A DNA stretch of 64,000 nucleotides, taken from positions 16,610,521-16,674,520 of the forward strand of contig NC_092562.1 of the NCBI RefSeq assembly GCF_037975245.1. The letters run 5' to 3'. Within the stretch, counting starts at the first letter, position 1. Each line of letters begins with the position of its first letter. A program made the position numbers and the translations under genes. Of this stretch, positions 1 through 11,067 are shown piece after piece. The notes below the pieces were generated by a model. It made no database searches and was not told the origin of the DNA. It worked only from the letters and a program-made list of their open reading frames with translations. Origin of the DNA: Apostichopus japonicus (Eukaryota > Echinodermata > Holothuroidea > Aspidochirotida > Stichopodidae).

Positions 1-2477
1 AAATATAAACTCAAATAAATGAAAATTTATCAAACATGCGATGTCATATTCATATTTATTTATAATTTATATGAAAGGTTCCATAATAGAGGTTGCTGGA
101 ACAATTAATCACAATATAAACTTTGTTCTAGGAGCATGTAACTCTCCTATGTAATTAATATGTAAGCAATATCTACCATATTGAATTGAAACTGTCTGAG
201 TAAATAAAAAATGTGTCAATAGTTAACTGATTATTCAAATTTTCATTTCATTCTCAGTTTACAAAAAAACAAAGTTCATGCATGCTTTCTTTAGCCAGAA
301 ACATGTAGAGCCAGTTTATTGGACCCTGGGCAGAATTTTGTCAATTGGCTCACTCTTTCACTCTTCATTTCTCCATTCTGTAAACATAGTAAGACAAAGA
401 AAGAAAAAAAACACTCCAGTGTCTCCTCCATACTTCCTGGGGCTCCCTAAAGACCCTTTGCATGTAGCCCTGTCTGACCCCCTTCTTCCCTCTAGCAAGG
501 CCTGCCTGTAGAGTAACTTTCAGCTCTTGATAAAATCAAATTAGGGATGTTGACTGTTTGACCTTCTTCGGTTAGAGACTGCCAAGAGTAGTTTGCATAC
601 TACTCTGATAATGCAAGATAACACTATTACCCAGATTACAAATATACAGGCTGCCACACCCTGGCATATACGGAACAAATATAGTTGTGGCTATGCTAAT
701 AGTCGGTCATTCCAATAGTTGGTCATGCCACTGGGCCTACCGCCGCAGATCAAGAATGTGACAGCCCTTGATACTCAAAATACCGAATGTTAAGCAACAA
801 AAGGCATAACCTTACCTACTGAATAATGATGAGGAGGCACTTCCTAATATGGCAAGAAGTAACTATGTATACACTCTATTACAGTGTGTATTGAGGGGGG
901 GGGGGGGCGTTAATCATTAACTCGATTTCTGATCACATGACTGCAGGTTCTTGGTATACAGAATAGACGGTTCTGAAAGTGTTTTATTCTCACTATGGGA
1001 AAAGGTATCACAAATAAATAGTGTGAGCAGATCGTTATGAAATAAATGTAGGGGCCTATATACTTTTGTTCGGCACGTTGATTCAGAAGTGCAATATATA
1101 TCCCCATACGTTTCAAGTTGAGAAGTCGTTTCTCGTGTTCAGTTCTTATATTGACAACAGTTTATTTACTGATCATGATTCACAGTTCAGTTTAAGATAT
1201 GCCCTATTTCCTTAAGAGTTTAAGAAATATTAGTATAGTATATATCATGCCGCCGCCTAGCTTCCTCGGGCCCTATACTTTCTTTCCCAAACAGAACTTC
1301 AATTTTCAGTATCGTGATCGATGGTACCTACCCAGCAAACACAAAAAAAAATGTTTTTAAAACGTTTCGTCTTTTGTTTTGATAACGTTATTTGTGGTGT
1401 AATAAATATGTCACGAAAACGTTTTCAGGCTATTTTTTCAAAACATTTTTTCGTTAAAACATTAATATAACATTAATATCTCATAAAAACGTTATGCCGA
1501 CGTTTTTATAACACCAAATTTAATGTTATAAAAAACATATTTAAGAGGCTCTTTTAAGAATGTTCAAGTTCCTCCCATTCACAGGAAACTATCAATTTCC
1601 GCATGTCTTTGCATTTAGCGTTGTAACTCATGTATTCAATTGGCGGATATATGCATATATCCGTCCTTCCATGGAAGGCTACCCCCCCCCCCCCCTCCCC
1701 GTTTTGAAGTTGTCGCACTCCATAGATTGTACGCTACAAACATACTAACAATTTCCTAATGCACGCTTGCCGGCACCCATCACTTTTCGCTAAGGCTTTT
1801 ACAATGGTCATGATCTATACCAATACGCGGCCACCTCTCAACCGTACAAATCCTCAGTGGGATGGATTGGCCGTTCTGCCTAGTTTAAACTTTTCACTCA
1901 TTTTCTCCTGTTATGATTGTTTGTTTTCTTTCTTTGCATTGGTTGAACCTACTATTAATTTCAATCTTTGGTAACTTTTGAAATTAGAGCGAGTCTCCTT
2001 TCACCTCCCCATTCTCGCCCGCCCTCCACAGTGGCACAACCATTAATTACTTAGTTATTGTCATCACAAAGGAGTCGACGCCAATACCAGCACTTCCAAA
2101 CGATTCCAAACTAAGTTGGTTAGCTACAAATTATGATCAGGGACGCAAACACGTTTCTTCGGGAGAGGGTGATCAAATCAACTTGGAGGGCTCACCGCGA
2201 TCCCCCCCCCCCCACACAAACATATCATAGTGGGAGTATACCATAAAATATGTACTATAGTATTGTGCGTTACAGCGTGCAGGACGGTTGGGAATTTAAG
2301 TTTTCAAATGTTGAAAATGTAGCACCATATGCACAGATCTGAGCTCCGAGCATTCAAGTTTGCCGTAACCACAAATTTCTTTAGACCCCTTTCCTTGAAT
2401 GACATAACAAATATCCTCCCCTATCGCTCAGTAAAAAAAGTGATGGGGGTGGGGGGGTGAGCCTTGGAAATGATTAC
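1..2477. other. Gene-free left flank
   Basis: I see no exon with usable splice sites or recognisable protein on either strand. Open frames here are short and of ordinary AT-rich composition. Homopolymer tracts stand out: about 12 G near 896, 14 C near 1682 and 13 C near 2200. The stretch around 1340-1560 is rich in repeated AAAACGTT / AACATT words, suggesting old repeat sequence. Confidence 0.5.
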
Positions 2478-2938
2478 CAGGCGCGTATCCAGGATTTTCT
2501 AACCCGGGGGGCGCGAATTACTATCTAAGCGGAGCGCCACCATCGGTTGGCGCGCAGCGTACAAGAAATTTTCTGGTTTTGATACCACCCAGATCACCGG
2601 AAATGGCACTTCTCGGGCTTGAAAATGACCAACCAGATGTGCACTTTTGCCTGAGAACCAAGTATTTCCTAATAGTTTTTTTTCATCCATAACCTTTTTG
2701 AAGATTGTCACCAGCCACACATCATGTTCGACCTCATCGCATGTCCTGTGGATCATTGCTTTTGTAGGTGATTCTACGTCGCGGCCCACAATATCCGTCA
2801 GCCCCACTTTTCAAGGTTTTAAGCCCATTATTTGTTCAGAATTTGAAAATTCACGTTTCTCGTGATTAAACTCAATTCAAAACATACCCATAATGTTGCA
2901 CAAAATTTCATCTATGGACAACCAATATAGAAAAACCC

Positions 2939-3596
2939 AAGGGCGGCAGAAGCACTTTTAATCTGGGGGGGGGGGGGGGGCACCGACATCAAAGGGCACT
3001 TTGCAGATATTCGATTGGACTGATGCAGCCTTATATTTAGTACCATTTATAACTCTTATTGTATTTATCTTATTTGCGTATACACATCACTCCATCAACG
3101 CCCCCCCCCCCCGGCCCCCTCAAGGAAAATATGCATGCTAGCACTGCAATATCCAACAATGTGCAAATTAGGAAACATGGAACAAGTTTTCTTTTGAGAC
3201 AAAATGAGGTGAAATTATGCTAGTTGCTAATGTAGGAATCTTCCGAGTTAGAATTTATTTCTTGTTAATATCTTAACAATTTTTTTTCCATTCGAAATAG
3301 CTTTGAGTTTGACCCACAGAAATTCATTAGAAAGTCAGAGGCGTAGCCAGGATTTGCAAAGTTGTATGCACGACTATCTGAGCGGAGCGCCACCATCGGT
3401 TGGCGCGGAGCGTGCAAGAATTTTTTGGGTTTTACAAACCCCTCAGATGGCCGGAAACGGCCCTTCCCGAGTGTTCATTCTGGCCTCTTGCTAACTTGAG
3501 ACACCTAAATTTTTATGTAGAAAAAGGGCACATTTTTAACCTGAGGAAAAGTGAGGGGGGCACGTGCCCCCTGTGCCCCCCGGTTCCGCCGCCCTC
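2939..3596. mobile_element. Small TIR element nested in copy A
   Basis: About 657 bp absent from the equivalent point of copy B (near 25573). The left end reads AGGGCGGCAGAA and the right end on the minus strand reads AGGGCGGCGGAA, a 12-bp inverted repeat with one mismatch. It holds 15-16 bp of G near 2965, 12 C near 3102, and a stretch (3360-3430) sharing the GCGGAGCGCCACCATCGG word with the host element. No protein-coding frame is recognised. Confidence 0.5.
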
Positions 3597-3795
3597 CTTG
3601 AACCCCTAACAGACCGGTCAATATTGCACGAGTAGAGGGACGTGTGATGAAGAATGTGGGTCAGAAATTTTCAAAAATTCAGACACAATTAATTTCTTGG
3701 TGTACAAATATTAAAACCTCTTATAACGGCTATTATAAAACTTGGTTGAAGGAAATGAAAATATAGCAGATATTTCCGAAACCGAACAATACACA

Positions 3796-4072
3796 CATAG
3801 GCGTAGGAGGCGGGGGGGGGGGGGTGGGGACTGCAGCCCCCAATTCGCCATTACTAATGTAAAAGAGAGTTTTAACATAATTGGACCTCGATGATTTTCT
3901 CCAACTACATAAGACATTTCGTTGTTTACATTAGCATCCCGCGGTATACTGAGCAACTTTCACGGACCGTAAGGTACACGATGGCATCTGATGTAATAAC
4001 CGATGCTTGCTTATGTGATATTGACATTAACATGTTGGAATTTTTGGTTATTTTTTCGGGCAAGTCGGACAA
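3796..4072. mobile_element. Deleted remnant of hAT-like MITE inside copy A
   Basis: Starts CATAGGCGTAGGAGGCGGGG, the same end as the MITE at 11068-11659, and continues with sequence matching 25940-26190 of copy B. It ends around a TTTTTTCGGGCAAGTCG stretch without the right terminal repeat. Compared with 25768-26209 the middle and right edge are deleted. Confidence 0.45.
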
Positions 4073-6064
4073 TTTTGAGGCTGTTCATCCTGGAACGCCA
4101 TTTTCATGCTCACTGATATGATGTGATATCTGTCTGCTGTTTGCTTTACAAATTCGAACCGGCGCGTAGCAAGAAATTTGCCAAGGAAAGGGCGAAGCCT
4201 GTATAGGCCATCAGCTGAAGCTCAAAATGTGGCTGTAAAATCAGTTTCGTTCCAGCAACACCGGGTCTAGACTTTTAATGCATTTTTGGGTAGTTTAATG
4301 CATCACAAACATTATATCAAAAGTTCTCCAAAAAATTTCCTGCAGTATTTTTGTAAGAAACCCTTGAAATTGGGTATGTTATGTAGACATTACGTGCTAC
4401 GATGCTATGTATTAGGAACACATGTGCTAACGTTAGATTTGGTACAGTGGTGCATACATACCACTCTTTTCTTATATGTTTAATTACGACTGATATATTT
4501 TTTTTTGTATAATAGTTGGGTCAGGGTTACAAGAATGGTGGAAGAGGATTCTGGTCTAAGGGTCAGTGAGGGTTGTTTTCAGGCATTACAAGTTGTGCCC
4601 CCCCCCCCTCCATTTTTGCCAAAATGGTAAAAAATCACATTTTCAACTTTGAAATATGAAATACAATTTTTGCACATTATAACTTAAGGGTTTTAATTAT
4701 AAAAATGTACCACTTTTAATAAACTCAGATATAATGCTTTGTAATAAATCAAATATTTTTAGATTTTCCCCCTATGTTATGAATACATTTCGTCTGTGCA
4801 TGTATGCGTAAATATACACATATAATGAAAAGTTCCTCTCCATAATTGTTACACTCCCCATCCAAACTGTTTTACAAATGCGACCCCCTCTCCCTCTACT
4901 TTACATGTAGCTAAATCCCTAGTTACAATGAGATGTACCAATGCCCCAAGACCAGTGAGCTATTTCTTTTGTATAAATCAATATATAAGTTGGCACACTA
5001 AGACGTCATGGCATATCGTAGATGTGAAATAAAGTTATAGTCGGTATATATCCGTTACCTTAGTACTCTTTCTACAGTCTTCTGCAAAACTAGGTACTTT
5101 CTCCTTGTTACTGAAACGACATGTTCATAATTCGTATTCCTGCAAAAAGAGTTTCCAAGGGAGTTAACGCATAAAAGAAAAGATCGACAAGGTTTCGAAT
5201 GGTATTTTGAATAATAATAGTTCTATATTCTACAAATAATATGAATAATAAAGGTGAATGGTACAAATAAGTGAATAACGAAGACAGTTAACTTAAGCCC
5301 CAGATATAAAGAAATAATGTATCTATTAAGACTGGGTCGATACACTCAATGGTGTAGTAGAGCTGGGCCTTTGCGATGATTCAAGATACAGGTTCTTCAT
5401 CAAAAGGCGCGGCGCGGAATTAATAAGTGATTAAAAGTTCATCCAAGGACAGTTGTACTAGTCTTAACAGTATCCACTTCAATTCACTGCATGGAAGTCA
5501 GATATGGTATGGAAAAGGGAAAGTCTATTCCGTAGTAGAGGTGAAGACAATTAGATGAAATAAAAGTCACTAAAGACTTGAATATCCTTCAGTCAAAACT
5601 TGAACAGATGCACAGAACATATTAACAATATGAATAAAACAGGTAACGAAATGTTACGGCAAACAATAAAGAACCGTGATATTGGAACAGGGTCAGGGGC
5701 GATGGTTAAAACCTTTGACTGGTTTCAGGACGCGGTATTTGCGTCATCGCCATCAGTAAATGTAGTTGTGAATATGCAAGAGGTAAAGCATGCCCATAAC
5801 ACCCTCCTCCCCCCTTCCCATCCCCTCTCAAAAAAAGTGTGATTTGAAGAAAATGTGGATATTTATCAAAGGTGTCTGGTAGGTAGGGTAATCTATGTAA
5901 AACTACTAATAGCTAAAATGAATATATGAATAAGATCATGTTTTCTGGTTCCTTTAAACTCTGGGGAACAAAATAATGACAACATGACTTTGAAAAAGTT
6001 AACCCTCTTCACAAACTTCAAACTTTAATAAAATTTCAGACTAAGATATCAAGATTTAACACCA

Positions 6065-6463
6065 TCACAGTTCATCCTCCAAATCATCTTCCCCTGCATC
6101 AACAATCTCAACATCTTCTTGGAAGTTGCTGCAATTTCTATATTTACATAGGTCTGTACACGGTAGTTGTGCATTCATTCAGGAACATCTTCCTTTAAGA
6201 CATTTGCCGACTCTACAGCTACTGCTGACACACTGAAGCAAAGCATCTGGGTCAGGTGGCTTCGTCATCCAAGTGATTATTAGGTCATCATTTTCAAGTT
6301 TCCATCCATGTCCCTCTGGTGAGAGTGCATCAATCCTTTGCTGCAATGCCCTACTGTGAATAGCAGCCTGGTTGGTGCAGCGCTTAACATGCTGGATCAG
6401 AGCATCTTTTGTTGGTGGTAAACTCTGCTCTGAGGAGGAGATGAACAGAACACCTTGTACCAT
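6065..6463 (-). pseudogene. C-terminal exon of the same decayed gene, Cys-rich tail
   Basis: The frame carries SLPPTKDALIQHVKRC, then GHGWKLENDDLIITWMTKPP, then a cysteine cluster (CVSSSCRVGKCLKGRCS). It hits an in-frame TGA at about residue 95. Beyond that stop the same frame continues with CTDLCKYRNC and an acidic end (DDLEDEL) to a TGA at 6065-6067. The stop falls where a Cys would extend the CxC pattern. LPPTxDA, GWxL and a C-terminal CxC cluster are what I recall of the same family. The exons that should lie between this and 6701 are missing, so the copy is internally deleted too. Confidence 0.55.
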
Positions 6464-6700
6464 GAAATTGGATATTTTTGAGTCTCACATTTTATGATGG
6501 GGTACCAATATAATTACAATTCAGCTAGAAATATGTTGCAAATTTCTTTAATAATTTCAATGGAAAGATTAACCTGATATTGCATCTCAAAGCGTTTAGA
6601 GAATTTTTTAATTTTCCTTGGGGGAGGACCCCCATATTCCAAAAGTCCTAGATCCACCCCTGAACACTCAATGAACCACACATTGAAGAGAGTACTTTAC

Positions 6701-6857
6701 CTTTCAAGATCTGTATGTCTTCCTTGTCAAGAATTGTATCTAGTTTCTTCAACATAGAGAGTGGTACCTCACTTCAATGGCAACACGGTCTTTTCCTCTA
6801 ATATTCATAAAATCTGGGCTCATCTTTTTTCCGCTCTGCTGCTTGTCGAAGCAATAC
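6701..6857 (-). pseudogene. Second exon of the same decayed gene, with nonsense codons
   Basis: The acceptor is TTTTATTAAG before 6857 and the donor is AAAG|GTAAAG at 6701/6700. In the phase inherited from the previous exon it reads a run ending RGKDRVAIEVRYHSLC. It then meets TGA, TAG and TGA codons within about 20 codons. The text between the stops still looks protein-like (RN, IQFLTRKTYRS), so these are probably point mutations in a once-coding exon rather than a wrong frame. RYHxxC follows the same His/Cys style as the first exon. Confidence 0.5.
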
Positions 6858-7531
6858 CTTAATAAAATGAAATAAAAAAAGCAAATTGTTTTGCATTTTC
6901 TGTTGATCAAAATGTAAGTTTCAACAAATAAGAACTAAGACAATTTTATTTATATACCATGTGATCTGCTCATCTTCTATGGACAAACAAAGACACATTC
7001 AAATTTTGCAAACCAGTGTCATGCAAAAAAGAATTAAAACAGGCTTTTTTTTGACAGTACAGTACATTATCTCTTAATGTTATGGTTTAAATTATACAAT
7101 GGTAGATTATATCTGTTACTAATAATAAAGGAGACAGATACTTGTTCATTTTGGTAAAGCTAGACAGGCTGACCATAAGACCTTGCAAACCTAACCTTAT
7201 TGCACCTTTGTTACACTTATTTTTCTAACTAATATAATATCTCTATCATTCAAATAAAGGGCCACAGTAAGAAAACTATGAAGCCTGTATTTAACACTTA
7301 GGCTAGTGCCCCAGATGGAGAATTTGAAACAAATTTCCGTTCCTACCACCTTATAACAAAACAAATCAGATGACCATGCCACTAATTATATTATGTTCAG
7401 GTCCAACACTGTGCCCTTTGACTTGGATTCTATCCCTCAAGAGCTACTGATCTTGCATTATGCAACTTCTCTGAACACTTCAACTATGCCACAGAAGTAC
7501 AAGTAGAGTCGTGTAGTATGCTTAGGCTTAC

Positions 7532-8018
7532 CTCCATCGAAAGTCTCTGCATGCTGCAGCTTGTCCTGCACCCGTTTGCAACGCCGAGTAATGTATTGTT
7601 TCTTTTCCCACATATAATAAATTGAACCGGCAATACACCAGAGCTTCTGCTTGGTTTCCTCGATCTTTTCCGTCAATTCTTCGTTTAAAATCATAAGTTG
7701 TCTCCTCTGGTACTGTCCGTTTTCTTGCAGCAATGTGCTTGCTATCAATGAACCGCCTGTAACACTTATCATGGAACCCCATCATACTATGCTGTTGAAC
7801 ACACGCTTGATCGTAGTAGGCCATGGAGTAATCAGTAGTACGGCGATATCACTGTCTCCGCCGCTGAGATTAAGCCGATCTTTAGCGCAGGAAGTAACTT
7901 TAGTCCATCGTTTATTCGTCAGTGCCTTGACTGCTTCAAATTTTACAGATTCAATGTGGACTGAGCACTGTAGATTTCCGTGTGTCGGAGACTGACTAGC
8001 GCCCGTGGGAGCCGCCAT
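7532..8018 (-). pseudogene. N-terminal exon of transposon-borne zinc-finger-like gene, frameshifted
   Basis: The minus-strand ATG at 8018 sits in a good context (AAACATGGCGGCT). The first frame runs to about 7825 and includes SVKFEAVKALTNKRWTKV. Translation then resumes in another frame with a His/Cys cluster, GFHDKCYRRFID. The GFHxKCYRRF pattern is the hallmark I recall for the N-terminus of a large, unnamed, multicopy protein family in cnidarian and echinoderm genomes. The exon ends in an intact donor (AG|GTAAGC at 7532/7531). The next exon at 6857 joins in phase through the split AG|G codon. One frameshift near 7825 breaks it, so this copy cannot make the full protein. Confidence 0.55.
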
Positions 8019-8889
8019 GTTTGTTGTTTTCTACAAAGATTGCACACAGAACTCATGGCTCATTGGACAATTCATATCACATGGTACAGATATCTCACTG
8101 GCGCACAACTTTTGAACGTAAAACGGCAGGTTTCTTAACATACGCAATAAAAATATAGTTCGATCTTTCGAGCGGAATTGCAAAAAAACTGCAGGAAAGT
8201 ACATGGAGAACTTTTGGATCATTAATCTTAGTTAATTTATGTATTCAATGCTGTAGAGAAATTTTAGACCCGCAGTTGCTGGAACGAAACAAGCGAATTT
8301 CGACCTTCAGCTGATGGCCTAGTAAGCAAATTATCTAAGCGTAGCTCCTCCATTAGTTGGCGCGAAGCGTATAAGAAAATTTTGGCTGAAAATGCCTCCC
8401 AGATCGCTGGAAATGGCACTACCCAGGACCATTTGTTGGCGCGAAGCGTACAAGCAAATTTTGGCCGAAAATGCCTCCCAGATCGCTGGAAATGACACTT
8501 CCCAGGCCTTGTAAGTTGCATCTAAGCACTTTCTATTTTGAAATTACTAGAGATATCATAAAAAAAATATGCTGATGGGGGGGGGGGCAGTCGCCCCCTT
8601 CCCGAAATTTGTCATGTTCCCCGACGACACGTACGGTCGAGTTCGAGACCAGCCACAGTTGGTTTCATAGCACAATTCTACAATTGATTAAGGCGTATAT
8701 ACACACACACGCTTTATGATAGACCATATATAGAATATATAGATCATGAGTGAGAGAAGAAAAATGGAAACGTCAACATTGAGTTGTCGGTGTAAGGGGT
8801 AGGGTGAGGCACACGCCTCTTCCGAAGTCCTTGATCCGTCACTGGCTACCCTGTGTATATAATAGGGATCAGCGCTGTAATAATGTCAC

Positions 8890-9047
8890 TGTTCCTCTTT
8901 CTCTTCCCGGTTTCTTGGCGTTTTTCTTTAACTCCCTCCTTTTCTCTCTTTCTTCTTTTTCTTTTCCCTTCCTTCCTCTCCTCCTCCTCTTTTTCCCCCT
9001 CTTTTTTCCTTTTTTCTTCTCTTTTTTTTCTCTCCTCTTTTTCTTAC
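8890..9047 (+). repeat. Polypyrimidine tract of copy A
   Basis: About 155 bp of almost pure C/T (TTCTTTTTCTTTTCCCTTCC type), matched by 26810-26965 in copy B. It sits just inside the right terminal repeat, so it belongs to the element. Open frames read from it (FLFPF or EEKRK types) are composition artefacts. Long homopurine/homopyrimidine runs can form triplex DNA. Confidence 0.7.
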
Positions 9048-9091
9048 CCGGGGGGCGCGCGCCCCCAACGCCCCCCCTGGATACGCACCTG

Positions 9092-10398
9092 TTATAACGA
9101 GCCCGGCGATAGAAAGGTACTGGGGTTATCTTGATGCCGTATTTTATGCTTCTTCAGGAGACGTCTCGAACGGAAGATAGAAGAAAACAATGAGTTCTCA
9201 GAAAAACAAATTTGACAAGATCGGATTTGATTAATGATTCGGTATAATTTCTTCTCTGTCGATTCTCTTACAAGTAAAACAAAATTACAATGATTTGACT
9301 CCGTAAATTACGCAATTCGAAGGGGTGATGAAATGGTGACGAAGTGAAGAACTTGCAGGGACATGCCGCATTTTATACATTACTCTACCGAAAATCCCTC
9401 TGCGCATAATCAGAAGGCAGCCAATAACCTGCTCATCCTACATTAGCTAACAATATAAAAATCATTGGATAAATGACTGATCTGCCCTGATTGGTTGGGA
9501 GTTTGGAAGTCCACCCTTTTCTATGGAAACTTCCATACCACGTGAGAAGAACCTTCTCGAATGTGCCACGCACAGACACATCGAATCTATTTTGGGAAAA
9601 GGCCCTGTGAGGCTGTGACATGATTCAATAAGATAGTTAAAACTTCACGTGGGAAAACTGAATCCTCGACCTATATAAATAAATATGTAAGGGGCCTGTA
9701 CGGTGTCTCGATGGAGTTTTCGGGAACATCAAAGAGATGGTATCACTATTTCATAACAATAGGTGTAAACAAATATGACAAAGTATCACAAGACGCAACA
9801 CACGTACTGGCAAGCAACGTATAATCATTTCCATTTACAAGTCAGAAGCATTGAACCATGGAGCTATGTTTATAGCGCCATATGATTGAACCTATTCACA
9901 CACACTTCCCTAGCAGTATCAGTGAGCTAGTGTTATTCCTATGTTAAATCGCAAAAATCAGAATCGAAGACCACCAGCACCAAGCGTACAGTAATAATCA
10001 CTTGAGACGCAGCAGTTTTCAGCAGCTGTTTTTTTTTTGCAGTGTTGCAGGCTACTAGTACTAGTAGTACCCTACTATTCTTGGCTTCGTGTAAATTTGT
10101 TGGGGTATAACGTACGTAAACTTCAATTAATATGCCTTTCTAACTTAATCCTATGCTGCTACTTGCTAGGCAGTGTTGCAGAGGTGAACTAGCTACAGTT
10201 ACAGTTCTGTTATAGGGAGTTGAGCTAAATTTGGGTTTTGTCTATAACTTGACAATAATTAAAGGCTTGGCCTCTAAGCCATGGCCTATATTATTATTAT
10301 TATTATTATTAGCCAATGTTGACCTTGCATGAGCCTTGGTTTATGTCATACATTAGGCCTATACACTACAGTATATAGCCAAATATTAATTCATACGA
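9092..10398. other. Gene-free stretch between elements
   Basis: No exon, RNA gene or element boundary that I can support. An ATT trinucleotide run (about 7 repeats) lies near 10291. The P450 promoter or a non-coding first exon could lie here or up to 12060, but nothing specific marks it. Confidence 0.4.
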
Positions 10399-10591
10399 AG
10401 TGGATATATAGCCGTCAGACGGTTCCCGATTCCAGTTTACTATTTAGCCGTCACTTAAAAATTTTTAATTTTTTTAAAAAATTTTTTTTTTAATTTTTTT
10501 TTTAAATTTTTTTTTGTTTTTTGGGGTATGTTTTGAAGTGACGGCTAAATAGTAAACTGGAATCGGGAACCGTCTGATGGCTATATCCACT
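10399..10591. mobile_element. Foldback element with 56-58 bp arms
   Basis: Left arm 10399-10456 and right arm 10536-10591 are near-perfect reverse complements (core: GACGGTTCCCGATTCCAG). They are separated by about 79 bp of A/T homopolymer-like sequence. TAATTCATACGAA just before and TAATTCATATGAA just after resemble a 13-bp direct repeat with one mismatch, which could be a target duplication. There is no coding capacity. The whole would form a long hairpin in single-stranded form. Confidence 0.75.
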
Positions 10592-11067
10592 GCCTAATTC
10601 ATATGAAAGTTTGATAGGAACTTATAGATTATGCAAGATTCATGATGTCTTCTTAGCCTATGCTAAGTAAGGGTACCATGCATGTTTTTTTTATCTGAAA
10701 AAAAAGAGCCAACTAGGGGGAGGAGGATAAATTGTGACGACCGTCTTTCATATGTGGGGGAATACGATACTGTTCTTGAAAGGAACTGGACATGATGATA
10801 TGAAATTGGTTGAATCAAACTTCAACTCAACAAAGAAATTGCCATAGGCATATACATAATGCCGTGTAAGAACAGACCAGTTGAAGGGCTATCTATTATT
10901 GTTGGCAGTTAATTGCCTTTCTCTGGTGAAATTGGTAGAAATTTAATGAGAAGAAGAAACGTCCGGAGAAAGCTGGATGTATGGTAGAGTTCTGTACATA
11001 TAAAAATGTTTGCTTAGATTGCTGTCTAGTATGTGAATTAATTGTTATGATGATTTTTATTATTTAT
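10592..11067. other. No gene seen
   Basis: Ordinary AT-rich sequence between the foldback element and the hAT-like MITE. No splice-flanked coding frame, RNA gene or repeat boundary is visible. Confidence 0.4.

Larger units (their letters stand above)
4204..8321 (-). mobile_element. 4.1-kb TIR transposon carrying a decayed spliced gene
   Basis: The left end begins TAGGCCATCAGCTGAAG, and the right end read on the minus strand begins with the same 17 bases. Similarity continues inward for about 65 bp, including TTTCGTTCCAGCAAC and GGGTCTA blocks. GTA at 4201-4203 and GTA at 8322-8324 flank it. The uninterrupted site survives in copy B at 26353-26355, where the same flanks meet across a single GTA. 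So insertion and 3-bp target duplication are seen directly. The only coding matter inside is a broken minus-strand gene at 6065-8018; 4270-6060 shows no gene. A 3-bp duplication would fit CACTA or PIF/Harbinger-type elements, but the termini match neither clearly. The superfamily is left open. Confidence 0.8.
2478..9091. mobile_element. hAT-like TIR element, copy A, interrupted by two insertions
   Basis: The left end is CAGGCGCGTATCCAGG and the right end (minus strand) is CAGGTGCGTATCCAGG, an imperfect terminal inverted repeat of about 16 bp. A second copy lies at 25114-27014. The two align in blocks: 2478-2937 with 25114-25573, 3597-4203 with about 25575-26355, and 8322-9091 with about 26356-27014. 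The gaps in copy A are two nested insertions, about 2939-3596 and 4204-8321. Without them copy A is about 1.84 kb, close to the 1901 bp of copy B. No transposase frame is seen, so it looks non-autonomous. The CAGGCGCGTA-type end resembles hAT termini. The flanks of copy A give no clean target duplication. Confidence 0.7.

Noticed and set aside
2499-2865. Open frames on both strands at the left end of copy A (similar at 24978-25408)
   Set aside because: They lie inside the non-autonomous element, overlap on both strands, and the matching copy differs by indels that break the frame.
8804-9134. Proline/phenylalanine- or Glu/Lys-rich open frames (also 26673-27082)
   Set aside because: Composition artefacts of the polypyrimidine tract; no start context, no family match, and the two copies are not frame-conserved throughout.
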